A stretch of DNA of 64,000 nucleotides, taken from positions 1,240,001 through 1,304,000 of the forward strand of contig BTPP01000006.1 of the NCBI GenBank assembly GCA_037102815.1, given 5' to 3'. This stretch comes from Neurospora intermedia. Its lineage: Eukaryota > Ascomycota > Sordariomycetes > Sordariales > Sordariaceae. The notes below the pieces were generated by a model that saw only the letters and a list, made by a program, of their open reading frames with translations, did not search any database and was not told where the DNA came from. Shown here in pieces: positions 46,525-57,971 of the stretch. How positions within the stretch are numbered: the stretch's first letter is position 1; each line of letters starts with the position of its first letter. The position numbers were made by a program, and so were the translations under genes.

Positions 46525-48064
46525 GTGACTTTGGCGTTATCAAGAAAGGGAAACTGGGGTGTTACATCGCGCAAAGAAGCTTAACCGTTCACAGTAACAG
46601 CGTGGCGAGGCCCTCCTTGGTGATTGGTCGAGGTGCAGTGTAGTCACCCTTCGTTCGCGCTTCGTTCGTTGAGTATACTGTTTATGGTATGGGTGAACCA
46701 GTTTGGGTTGACCGCACGCCTTGAAACAAAGAGAGGTCGTCAGACTTGATTGAGAAGAAGTCCATACTCCAAAGAGTTTGGTAGGTAAATGTATTATCTT
46801 TGTACAGCGAGACTGCATTATGAGGAAGTTTTCATGATCCGCCTAACCTATCTATATTTTCTGGCCCCGTCGTGTTGGTCGTCAAGTCACTCGAAGATGT
46901 TTGGCTTTTCTTTCAACATCTCGCATTCCTCTACCTTGAACTCGCCACGTTATTGGGATTACTTATCAAGCATGGAATTTGTAAGTGTCGGGAAATGCAC
47001 AACTATACCTTTATATTCAATCCTGAATGTTGCTACATCCAACAACGCTGGGTTTCACAAGTTCATAGTGTTGATCGAGATAAGTGCAGAACGGTCTTAA
47101 CAATACCAACGAAAGTTGAACTAGTCGAACAAAATCATATGGTACCTGGCGGCATGGTGGATCACTGCTCCTTTTCCACTGACAATCGGAAGCATCGATC
47201 TTTGCATGGCCTGTCGGGGAAGTTTGACATACGGGGCATCTGACTGACGACAAAGGCCGAGGTTCGGACAATAAACTTGGAGTACCTTGCCCTACCGTGT
47301 CTCTTCTGTGCAAGTTTCTCGCCGAATATCCAACCGGACTTCCAAGATCTACGCGGGAGGCTGGGCAGACCCACAGAATCACTCGACCCACCCGGGCCGC
47401 TCCCGAGGACCCACTCACGGGTTTTTAATGGGGCCCTCGAATCCGGGATCCGGAAAGCTGCCGGATGCTATGATCAATAGGACCTCATAGTTTTTAGTGC
47501 CAGTACAATCCGCCACAACAGCTTCTGATTTCAATTTTGATATCATCGCAAATTGGTCACACGTCAGCTATTCTCAGCAACGACACTTGCCGACAACACC
47601 TCCATCGACAACGACCATCTTTCCCCTGGAGACATACAACCAGCGGGTCAATGACAAGCTGCTTCTCTCTTTCCACATTTCCCGTCCACCCATATCGTAC
47701 AAATATTCAAAACACTCAGCCTCTCATCCTCAACACGTATTCAACCCTTCTGCTTCTCCACCGACCGCATTCCCAAAGCGAAACCAGACCAGACATGTCC
47801 CTTCATCCTTCCATCCATAGCTCACCAGATCCTCCAAGTACTCGGTTACCTACCACCAACGGCAATCCACCTTATACCCCTTCAGCCCTTTCTCCTCATC
47901 AGAAAAACACCCGTCAACACCAATCGCCACTCCCGGATCTTTGCATCCCTGTTCTGTATAGACCGTCACTAGAGGTAGGTATCATCAAAGTCAGCACTCG
48001 TCTTTCCATTTCAATTTCATACCTCCATCCCTTTCAACCCTCTCTACCACCTTTTGATCCCATC
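46525..48064. other. Gene-poor region
   Basis: No supported gene. The Pro/Ser/Thr-rich plus frames at 47497-48073 come from a C/A/T-rich tract and lack motif or clean structure. A start MSLHPSIHSSPDPPS (47794) followed by a GTAGGT donor near 47974 was considered, but no downstream exon was found. Confidence 0.35.
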
Positions 48065-48476
48065 TTAATATAGCTCTTCTCTTCCAAAAGTAGAGTTCCC
48101 TCCTCTATACCCTGACCAAACCCATCCGCTCATGTTCCCATACCTGCCTCTACCTACCGAAAACAAAAGCCAGTGATTATATCAAGAAGAAAATCAGATG
48201 AAAAAGGGACAGCCTACCATGACATCTAGCATCAAGAAACCCCACACTTAGACTCCGACTCTCATACAATCCTATACAAGTCCCCGTGGCCTGCGAGCGA
48301 GAGAGGGTGTACCCCGTTGACCAGTGTTGTTCGTCACAGTAGAGTTCGGTAAAAGATCGGAGGGAGGTGATTACGGGGTCTGTATTTGTTGTCGTTGTAT
48401 TTGTGGTTGTATTGTTCTGACAGCGGACGGTGGCGGTTTGGGCGAGGAGGAGGAAAGTGAGAGTGGGGGATTTCAT
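48065..48476 (-). CDS. Probable small secreted protein, 115 aa
   Basis: ATG at 48476 opens MKSPTLTFLLLAQTATVRCQ, a plausible signal peptide. A Asn/Thr-rich segment with several N-x-T glycosylation sequons follows (QNNTTTNTTTTNTD), then a cysteine-containing body (SFTELYCDEQHWSTGYTLSR, QATGTCIGLYESR, LDARCHG). Splicing a 64-nt intron (48154-48217, GTAGGC...GGTAG) joins exons 48218-48476 and 48065-48153 in phase, ending GNSTFGREELY. The donor is not fully canonical; unspliced, the frame runs to 48177 with a hydrophobic LFHLIFFLI end. No family recognised. Likely apoplastic or wall-located if real. Confidence 0.42.
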
Positions 48477-48529
48477 CTTTGGAGATATTGTATCGTGGTT
48501 TACTGGAGGAGGTCGGATGGGTTCGTTGG

Positions 48530-48553
48530 ATGGTGAGATGGTGAGATGGTGAG
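48530..48553 (+). repeat. TGGTGAGA short tandem repeat
   Basis: Three tandem units of TGGTGAGA-type sequence (TGGTGAGA, TGGTGAGA, TGGTGAGT), about 55 nt upstream of the small secreted gene's start. Confidence 0.7.
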
Positions 48554-48591
48554 TTGTGAAGTCAAGGGAAGAAGAGATGGGAGAGAAGAGA

Positions 48592-48606
48592 GGGAGGGAG
48601 GGAGGG
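48592..48606 (+). promoter_or_regulatory. Canonical G-quadruplex motif (GGGA)3GGG
   Basis: Four GGG runs at 48592-48594, 48596-48598, 48600-48602 and 48604-48606, each separated by one A. It lies about 115 nt upstream of the start of the minus-strand small secreted protein, on the strand opposite its coding strand. Confidence 0.6.
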
Positions 48607-50150
48607 AGGAAACCATAAGGGTGGGTACCTAAGGGGATGTTAAAGGTACTGGTGCCTTGATTCTGGAAGTACAAACCCCTGTAGTTGCAACACCCCAACC
48701 TCTGATGCTTGTACCCTAAAGAAATTCATTATGAAACGAGCGGAGTGTGCCAGATTTTCAGGTTTATACTGGGACTGCGGACTGCTAGTTGAAATTGTGA
48801 TGATCCGGATTTTGCATCAATAAGGGTCGAGTTTTGGTAAGAGCAAGCACTTACACCCTTATATCGGGGTTTATTGACCCACCTCTCCGGTCCCCGCCAT
48901 CGGCGGTCTTCTACAGTGAAAACCCTTGCAGATGCTAATCCCCCCTATTGCTAAAACCCTACTTGTTGCAAGAAAAATCGTTGCCGGAGCTTGGTTCCGA
49001 CCATAGACGCTTTCACAGTATATATCCCGTATGACAAGAAACTACTAGTTGTATTGCATGCTTGTTGTGTCTGAGGCGTGTTATCATAGCTGCATTTCTT
49101 CTTCGCGTGGTTTTCATACGTCTTCGTCAAGTACAATATTTGGGATTGTGGACGGCACTACCCCTGCTTGTCTTATAGGAGGGAGAATCCAAACTTACGA
49201 AACGAAGGCGCTGTTCCATTATCCTTCCCAGCTTCAGGAATTTGTGAGGAATGTGATGCTACACTGCTATGCCGGTCGTCAAGGACTACAGCGTAGGTCA
49301 GCCCGACACCATCATCATATCTCCAGTCGTGCCACACGTTACGCCTTTCTTATGCTTCGCCGGTAGCCGAGATGTTGCCAGATGCTCACATGGAGATCAC
49401 CAATACTTGCAGAGCGCAGAATTATTGATGGGTAGTATCAATGCCCGCGTAAGCTGTCTATCTGTTTAATGATAACGCATCATGTTGCTATCTCCTGGAG
49501 AAACCTCCTGTTAACGCCGAAATGTAGTAAAAGCCTCCCAAACCATAGTCCTAAACAGATTTGACCCTTTTGATCATCTGACAGGCGATAAATACTAAAA
49601 TAATGTTTTTGGTTTGTTGGCATAGGTGGCTTAAGCTATTTGGTGGTTCGCTTTCCTTGTTCGAATGCCTGCCTCTTCCTCTTTGTGGGGGCAACAGTGC
49701 GTCGCGTGTTGGTTGGCAACAGTATATACGAAGTCTCGCATGGAGTAGCCCTTGTTTCCATCGGTTCTCCCCCGCTTCGTTTGCTCTTGCCGCAAAGCAA
49801 CAAGCGCCTTGTATTTCAGTGCATACAGCACAGGCCTGTGTGGGATCCCCCAGGCTGAAAAGTTGTATCATACCCATTGTATAAAGCTGGCGCTTACGAC
49901 GAAGATACCTGGTCCTTCATCCGCTATATGAAGGCTTAAGTTTTGAGGCAGAACGGGTGACTATAGGGGACTTTGCTTTGGGACCTGTCCCCTTGTGGGG
50001 GGTCTTTGGACCCCTGGGCGTCTTGGTCCTTTGTTGATCTTCGACTCTAGTGCCACCAGACAGGGAGGTGGTTGAACTGATGGCATTGATATGCTTGGGC
50101 TGCACAACCGAGGGGCAGGGCCCAACCAAGTCAGACACGAGGCTAGACGC

Positions 50151-53100
50151 CTAGTCCTCCACCTCCATGCCCTCATCGGTGGTTTCCTTCTCCTCGTCAC
50201 CCAAAGTCATGTCCAATATTCTAGCGTATTGCACAGTCAACCGGTGGAGATCGCGGAATTTGCCTGTTGTTGTGAAGTTAGAACAGTCATGCATAACACT
50301 TGTTGGAAAGAAGTAGCAATTGTAGACTCACCCAAGATTAGGACAACACCCTGTAGAAGGTCCTTGCGGTCCCACCCGCAAAGCTTGTCCTGCTTGCTAA
50401 ACCAACCCTCTCCATCATCTGCGTCTCGCAAAACGCCTCCAATCAGGCTATTCAGTAGCTCCTCAACCTTGGTCTTTTGATTTTCGGCCCCAATCCTTTT
50501 GGCGTACATGAAAAGGTAGAGTCTAAACTCTTCCCGTGCGCCCAAGGCAAGAGCACCCGCAATGCGGTTCTCAAGGTGAGCAATGCTGACACTGCTTTCA
50601 AAGTTCTCAAACCCGTCTCTTGCCAAGAGGGCCTTGACAAGGCGCTGAAGGGTGTAGGCCCGGCCTTTGAGCAGGAATTCAGTCGTGGTATGGCGTTCGA
50701 GGTATGGAATGATTCCGGCTGAGACGTTGGCCTCTCCTTCCCCGTTCTTAGATCCCGAAACTGGGCCCACAGCTGTTGTCTGTAGCGCGCTGACTGAAGA
50801 GTCGTTGCTGTTCCAGTACTGGCTTCCCACGGCCCACCAAGATTCCGATAGCCGTTGCCAAGCATACAAGCTCGTTGAATAGTAGAAGCCATCTCCGTTG
50901 CTCAAAGTCACAACAATAACACCAGAACTGTTCAGATGAGCAGACGTCACACCAGGCGCTGGAGTTGCGCCGTGAGGTGACAGCGAGGTCATTGCAATGT
51001 CAAGGATGGGAGCTAGAGAAACAGGTGCGTGAGGTGACGACATCGTCTTGATGTTGTAAACATGGCATAGGCCAACTGCGGTAACGCAAAGCAACCACGA
51101 ATCTCTTGCTTCGAGAATGACAGGCTGTGACTCCAGCATGATGGCATTCATAAGCCTACGTCCCGCCGGACTCCATGTGTGAAGTGTTCCATCCTCACAT
51201 GCCGCAGCCCAGAAATGCTTGCTTCCAGCGACCAGGATGATGGCACGGGGTAAGAAATCCTGCCATAGCAGGGCACCACGTTTAGTGGCAGTGATACGTG
51301 CGGGTTCGCGGATATGCGCAGGATTTTTCGCCTCCAGAACAACGTTCTCTGGAACCTTTGTTGCGTCTTCTAGGCTCGTCTCCTCTTGCAGAACGCCCCT
51401 TTCAAGCGGTCGAAGAATGTGCGATCGAATTTTGGGGACTGCCAGCCTGACCTGAGAGTAGGCAATGTTGGGGCTAATGACGGCCGGTCGCAGGAACTCA
51501 GGGGTAGGCACAAGGCCATGAGCGGGTGCTGAAAGAGGCGCTGGCTCCAGACCCTCAACCCCATTTACTACTATAGGGACAGGACCAGTAGCTGAGCGTT
51601 TGGCAGAAGGCTCCTCCTCCTCATCATCCTCCACGATAACTGCCTTTCTCTTGTTTCCCAGTAGCATCGCCGCAATACCGCCCCGAGGTAGACCGTCATA
51701 TGGTTTTGAGAGATCCAGTATCGTTTGGGGGGTGTCGCTCTGAACCGGTTTTGTCGAGCTTGCGCCAACAAGCTGTGCCTGCGGTAAAGATGATAAGCCT
51801 GTTCCGGATGATGAAACAAGCAAAGGCGCAACTCGCTTCTTGCCATCCTTTGTGATCGTAACGCGCGATTTCAGCTCGGCAATTCGTTCGGCCGTCTTAT
51901 CGGCGCTTTCCTCCTCGGGCTTCTCTGGGGGAGCTGGGGTTGTTGTGCCGTTTGTATCGGCAGCCTTTCCTGCTGGTTTGACGCCATTGGTTGTAGTGGC
52001 GGTTTCCTTTTGCGCAGGACCTGGATCCCCCATCAACGCACCCATTCTTGATTCAGCTCCTCGTAATTCTTTCTCCTTGCTGTGGTTCTCTAAGTGAAGA
52101 CCGTCAACGTCTTCGGCAGTCCCCATTCCCTTTCTGGATCCGCCATACTTTTGCAAGGCCTTGTCATTCTCTTCTGATTTCGCTACCCATCCAAGCTCTC
52201 CCGTCTCGAATTGGGCAGCAATCACACCACCGTCTAGACTAGCAGCGAAGACTGTCTGGCCATCTGGAGTCCAAGCGAGATCGGAAACTGATTTGGACGC
52301 TATGTCCTGGACTATCAGGACTGGCCGAGATGTGTTCGTGTTCCAAATAGTCAGGGTTTTATCTTGTCCGGCAGACGCAATGACTGTTACCAAGCCGGGG
52401 GAGGCAGCGCCATTGGCGTTTGAGTTTTCGTCTGGTTTTTGGGTATAGAACAAGCGAGGTGAAAACATGCAGACCTCAGTAGGGGCTTCATGTCCAATCA
52501 AGTTGATCTCGCTGTCCCAGCCAGTACGCTCTATGATAGCAATACTGCTAACGGGGCCGTTGACTGCATTGGCCGCCGCAATGTGGTTACCGTCAGGAGA
52601 CCAGCTGCACCTCCGGAAGTATGTCGTCAGCGGCGAGTGCTTGAACGGGACGCTAATCGAGGTTTCCAGGATGAAGTTGTTGACCATGTCGTGTTGGGTT
52701 GCGTTCGGCGCTGGCGCGGTGTAGCGGAAGATCTTGATAGTCCTGTCATCGCTTGCCGTGGCAAAGAACTTGTTGGCCGGATCGAACGTAATGCCTTTGA
52801 CGTGGCTCTGATGTACCGCCAGCGTCTTGAGTTTCTCAAACGTATGCCCAGACCACACGACAATCTTGGAATCGAGACCGACGGACACGAGGAGCGAGTT
52901 GTCAGGGGACCAGGCGAGGTCTTGCACATCGTTGTCGTGGCCAACTAGTCGCTTATACGTCTTCCAGTTCTCGACTGGGGGCGGTTCGTTCGTACCTGGA
53001 ACCTAGTCAGCACTCTGGCCCTCTGCCCTTGACTGCATATCTGTCCCAGCATGTCTGACCATACCAAAGGTGGATGTGTGAGATGGCGGATTGCTGTCGA

Positions 53101-53548
53101 GATGGTAGATGCAGATGATCTTGTCGTCGGCGCCGGAAGCGAGATAGCGGCCGTTGGGTGAGAATCGAACGGAATGGATAGTGCCGAGATGGTGGCTCAT
53201 ATGGCAGAGCTGCCGGGGTTTCGTGTAATTTCTGTCATGGGAGTTGAAGATGGCCTCGACGGACCAGACGCGGACATGGCCATCTCCGCCGGCGGTAGCC
53301 AGTCTCTTGCCGTCGGGAGAGACGTGGCAGCTGTAAACTTCAAAGTCCTTTTGTTCGCCTACAAGCCAAGACGAGACAACAGTTAGCTGGGAATTCGATC
53401 ATGACCAAAAACTAGACAATGTGGCGTGCAAGGTTGTTGATTGCCGCAAGCTGGAGACACAATGGAAACAGAGGGTGTGCTCGGAACTGAAGCAGACAAG
53501 GTCAAACGCACCACTATGGCTTAGCCATGAAGGCTTGATAAGATGCAT
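50151..53548 (-). CDS. hir1: HIR1/HIRA histone chaperone subunit, WD40
   Basis: Scaffold of the HIR histone H3-H4 chaperone complex, acting in replication-independent nucleosome assembly and histone gene repression. Four exons (53512-53548, 53065-53358, 52996-side start 52995 to 50332, 50151-50263) with introns of 153, 69 and 67 nt give 1035 aa. The N-terminus MHLIKPSWLSHSGEQKDFEV is the family signature, split by the first intron. Seven WD repeats occupy roughly residues 15-400 (for example VRFSPNGRYLASGADDKIIC, AWSPDNSLLVSVGLDSKIVV). The B-domain RVTITKDGKKRVAPLLVSS near residue 488 is the ASF1-binding element. The C-terminal HIRA domain includes HTWSPAGRRLMNAIMLESQP, and the last exon supplies GKFRDLHRLTVQYARILDMT and an acidic tail. 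A textbook member; all domains intact. Confidence 0.96.
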
Positions 53549-54839
53549 GTTTGGATCGAGTCTCTCAAGCGATACGGTGTATTCATGTCGGGTGTGACGC
53601 CGTCAGTCCAGTTGGAGTTGTCCGAGCAAAGACAACAACGGCCGGCCAACTTTTTTGTGAAGGTGGTACTGTAGTGGAAATAGGTGGTGGAATGGAGGGA
53701 TTGATTGGGATGCGCGACGGGCAACGGGGACGATGGATTGCGCCGCGTCAGGCAGTCGCCCCGGCCTTCGTGCTCTTCGTTCCGCCCGTCCAGGGGTGGC
53801 TGTTGTTCTACCTCTAGTGTAGTTCTGGAAACAGCCCAATTGATAGGCACAAATTGGGCCCAGAGACACTGCTGTGACGCTGTTGTTGTTTTGACGCCCG
53901 GCAACCAAGACGAGCCTTGCTCTGGGCCTGGCTTGGGAGCTTAGTAGGAGCTTCCACGGGATTGATTCCGTCCCCGGCCGGCTCCCCTCTGTGTGTGAGA
54001 TGTACACGTCTTGGCAGGCCCAGCACTTATGGTAACCTTGCAGTGAAGCCGGCCGGGGGTTCCATGGCGCTATTGCCCCCGGCATCTGCATGATGGACGG
54101 GCTTGCCTGCCCTGTGAGAGATGCCACTGCAGCTGTGGCCGAATGCCTCTGTTTCCTTCCATCAAGCTTCTGTAAGAACTTCTTTGGAATTTCCTCATCC
54201 GTTTCAACTTTGAACAAACCATTATCAGGCAGGATCTCAACGGCCTTGGTCGCTTTCATGTTTTCCTGCTCCTTGCTCACTTTTCATATCAAATTGTCCC
54301 TTTGATCCCATTTTAGCATGGAAGTTCAGCTAAATCTTGTGGCATCGATCACGAGCGCTTTGATCCTAGACCACCTCTATCACCTTCCCGCTTCAAGACA
54401 TTTGACCAGTTACACACAGCACCCTACAGTTTCACGGCGTACATCTCAGGTTGTGCCCTGTCACCAGGAACATATAAACGGCAAACCGGATATGTCCCTA
54501 TGAACTCTACCCAGTCTCGAATGACCTCACTGGGCAAGACTTGTCCAACATATGATAGTCAATCAAACGGAAAATGGCCGGAGGTCCACCAGAGTTCGGT
54601 AACACATTCGCTATTTGCGATTTCATCAGGTACACGCAGGAGACACCAACAGACAGACCAAACAAAAGACAGAATAACCCAATATCCGGATTGCACGATT
54701 CACAAACTCCAAACATCAACCGGCAGAGATATCCAAACAAAGAAATGCATGACGAGTGACGACAAACGTGGGCCAAGCTCTTCCCGCCTTCTGTCTTTCG
54801 GCGAAGAACGGGCGGAGACGGTTCGGATGGTGATCCAGT
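53549..54839. other. Intergenic, HIR1 promoter side
   Basis: The minus frame 53603-54280 (225 aa) begins with GTG; its first in-frame ATG is 54259. The first 60 residues look helical but the rest is stop-free Arg/Ala/Gly filler overlapping the HIR1 promoter, so it is not called. Confidence 0.4.
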
Positions 54840-55396
54840 TTACTCGGCGGCAGCAACAGGAGCAGCGGCAGGGGTAGCGGCAGCCTTCTTCTTGGGCGCA
54901 GCCTTAGGCTTGGGCTCCTTCAGTGCCAGAGGTTAGCTAAAGTGAGGGATGCCAGCGGGGGAATTAGGTGGTAGGTGGATGACACGGTACCTTTGGCTCC
55001 GCGGCCGCCTTGTCGGCCTTCTTCTCCGCCTTGTCGGCCGTCTTTCCAGCCTTCTTCTCGACCTTCTCCGCCACAGCCTTGACCTGTAGCTTGAGTTAAC
55101 ATCGGGGCGCCGCACGGGGGAGTGATCATGCACTTTGTCCAAGAGGACCGGACATGACCACCATAAATCTAATAGGGGAGAACGCTTGCCTTCTTCGCAA
55201 CGGTGCTCTCCTTCTTCGGGGCCGCCTTCTTGGTTACGCCCGTAGGCTTGGCGCTCTTCGCGGGCGCAACCTTGGGCTCCTCAGAAGCTGCGGGCTTGGG
55301 CTTGGTAGTCCTCTTGACCGCCGGCGCGGTGTCGACGACGGGGAAGACGCGCGGCTTGGAGTTGCCGGTTTGCGACCGAGTACCTTCGCGAGCCAT
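54840..55396 (-). CDS. Lysine/alanine-rich basic protein, histone H1-tail-like
   Basis: Small basic protein, 125 aa, likely nuclear (inference from charge). Exons 55190-55396, 54991-55083 and 54840-54917 all join in phase 0. It starts MAREGTRSQTGNSKPRVFPV and continues as K/A/P repeats (KPTGVTKKAAPKKESTVAKK, then VKAVAEKVEKKAGKTADKAE), ending KPKAAPKKKAAATPAAAPVA. The composition resembles the C-terminal tail of linker histone, but the globular winged-helix domain is absent, so I do not call it H1. The first intron (55084-55189) appears to use a GC donor (AAG|GCAAGC); the second (54918-54990) is GTACCG...GAAG. The upstream region of HIR1 lies beyond its 3' end. Confidence 0.75.
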
Positions 55397-57971
55397 GTTG
55401 TCGTGATTAAAGTATATATGGAAACTGAAAAGGCAGACATATGAGCGTACTATTACGGTTGAGAGAGCGCGGCTACAAGACAGAGCAAAGCGTTGGGCGC
55501 AAATGCGGTTGCGGAGAAGATCTCGCGAAACAAGCCCCGCGCAAACATTGCGCAAGCGACACAGCATGCGATGCGCCAGATGTCGCAAGCTGGGGGGATC
55601 AACTTACAGTACAATAATACAACAGCAGCGAAAATGAAGCAAAAATGCTTTTCGCGAAGATACGGTGGACTAAAGCTGTTCTCACAAAAAGGCCAGATGG
55701 GGAAGAGGAGAGGAGAGGAGGGAAAAGGAAAGAAGAGAGGTGTGTCTTAAGCTATGTCGTCGCGGGTCGCAAACGAAAAACAACAATGGTACGGTAGGTC
55801 GGGCGGCGGGCACCACACACCAAAACAACGAGGTTGGGGGGGGCCTCGAGCATCGGCGGACTATTGGACTCGTAATAAACACCCACCTTTTCTGATCAAG
55901 CAGGGCTACAACATTCGTGGACCTCACAAGCTCCTCCTTTCCGCTTCTCTCGTTGCAATGGCGGCCAGAGCCAGCGCCAGGAAAGGAGCTCCAACCGGGC
56001 CTCGAGCTGGCCGGATGTCGGGCGCTGTGCCGTGCTGTGCTGCTGGCTGCTGAAATGAGCAAGGAGCTTGTTTTCTTTTGCCGCTGATAAGAGTAACCCG
56101 TAACGCTAATAGCTACTCCAGGAAGCCCGGAGGCGGCGTCTCACCAAGCAGCCGCTGGCGGTAGACCAGGCACTGGCCCGGCCTAGGCTCTAAGTGGATG
56201 GGTCCAACGGTGGGAATGGTAAAAAAAAAAAAGCTACCTCACCACATGATGAAAAAAAGGACATTACCGCCCTTTTGCTCAGTCGACCGACTCCCTGACC
56301 GGCAACGGGAAAGTTGCAGAAAGCCGGGTGGTGAAACAATGTGTTGTAATCCCTCGGTAACAGGATAGCCAAGGCCTTGTTGAGATACTTGGGTATGGTC
56401 GCCATGGTTTTGCACAGTCTGTACTGACTGACCTGAACAGCCGTAGGCGGTTGCCACGTTGTCAGCCTACACATTGAGCCTGTGCCGCACGGAATCCAGA
56501 TGTGGAATGGAATGAGCTTCTCTGAGCATGACATTGACGTAGCCAGGGCAACCTGAGCGTCCGAAGACCCGCGGTCCAAGCCTGGGTGACTCGAGAGAGC
56601 ACCATTTGAGGATGTTTTAGGAAACAGGAAGATGGTCAAGATCCCTCACAAGATCAATGGTTTGACATGTCGAATTCGAGAGCAACGTCTGATCTTTGTC
56701 TGCAAGGGAATGCCCTGTCGGCCCGAACGCCCGTTTTCCTTTAGTTCCCAAGCTGACGGATCATAGCTCTGCATAGCTTTGTCGAGATCGCACGGTAAGG
56801 ACGGGACCCACAAACGTCTTTTCCCAGGGGACATCGGTCGGTGAACCCCACGTGCATGGTCCCCGGGATCGGTGCTTGGGTAGATGAGGATTTGAAGCTA
56901 TTCAGACATTTGGGTTGCGTGATGTTGGTAGCTGGCCGCGGCGGATAAGTAAAGGTTCGGAGTGAGACGTAGACCTATTATTAAGGATCATTCTACTTGA
57001 CACTCGAACGGCAAAATGAAAACATGTACTCGTATTAAGCCATATGCTCACAATAAAGTCGGAGAGTCGAAGCTCGAGGCAAGGAAATGGAAAGAGCGCA
57101 GAAGCCACGATCACCGACAGGCATCATCGTCGAAGTACCAGGACGGTGTAAATCACCCACAGCGGGTACAGTGGAAGGAACCCCACGCTTCAGGGGCGGC
57201 AACTGCAGGGTCCAATAGCGCAGCAGGGCAGCTATAGCGCACTAACATCACTACATCAACACAAAAGTTGAATGTAGAGGAGGCATTCCTATAAATTTTA
57301 TCCCAAATCTGCCATGACAACAACCTAACAGCTGCCAGAGATGAGGTGAATGATATTCTCTTCCAAAGGAAGGCGAGCTTCATGCTGTGTGGGCTGTCAC
57401 TTGTACGTATCGCGACTCCTACGGCCAACCCTGCACCCTGATTCAAAGAGTTCACAACAGTAGACGTACTCATAATTGAGGCAGGATGTACGCAGTATGG
57501 TACACCATGGTACTTACTTCGTCTCACAGTTACTGGCGGGACTGGCATCGTTCCCAAACTCAGCTGAAGATTGGTCGATTGCTGGGGTCAGATACCTATT
57601 CCCGGCGCTATACCTAGTTAAGTTGTACCAAATCGACGACGAGTACAGTCGCCTGGACGAAAATGAAAAATCATTGAATCCTATCCAGACACTCAACAAC
57701 AATCCAGTTTGGCTAATTCCCTCATATCTCTCCTCCATGGTTTTGCCATGATCAGACTGCGGGTATCCTTATTTGTTATGAGGATGCTCAGATAGTGATC
57801 TCCACCTACCGTCGAACCTCGACCGTCATCGCACTAACAAAGCGGATCACCCGAACTTTAATTATTTGCCTACGACCTACTCCCGCATCTCAAAGCTTTC
57901 AACTTTCAATCTGGCTGGCACCCAGAGCCTGATTCTCATCTGCCTACTGTACCCTTTGACACCCGCGGGCG
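55397..57971. other. Long intergenic region, nothing recognised
   Basis: 2.6 kb. A run of A (56221-56232) and purine-rich GGAGAGGAGAGGAGGG near 55705 stand out. No frame shows a recognisable motif. The 149-aa minus frame 56190-56639 was examined and left out. Confidence 0.4.

Larger units (their letters stand above)
48477..50150. other. Gene-poor region
   Basis: Upstream of the small secreted gene and 3' flank of HIR1. The short frames around 49550-49880 on both strands are mutually overlapping and unsupported. Confidence 0.35.

Noticed and set aside
47497-48073. Pro/Ser/Thr-rich plus ORFs of 107 and 178 aa
   Set aside because: Both arise from one C/A/T-rich tract in two frames at once, which points to composition rather than coding.
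53603-54280. 225-aa minus ORF upstream of HIR1
   Set aside because: Begins with GTG; the first in-frame ATG is 54259. After about 60 residues the composition is Arg/Gly/Ala filler, and it overlaps the HIR1 start and promoter.
54840-55396. Call as histone H1
   Set aside because: The tail composition fits, but the globular winged-helix domain that defines H1 is absent.
56190-56639. 149-aa minus ORF
   Set aside because: No motif, spans a poly-A run, and no supporting splice or start context.
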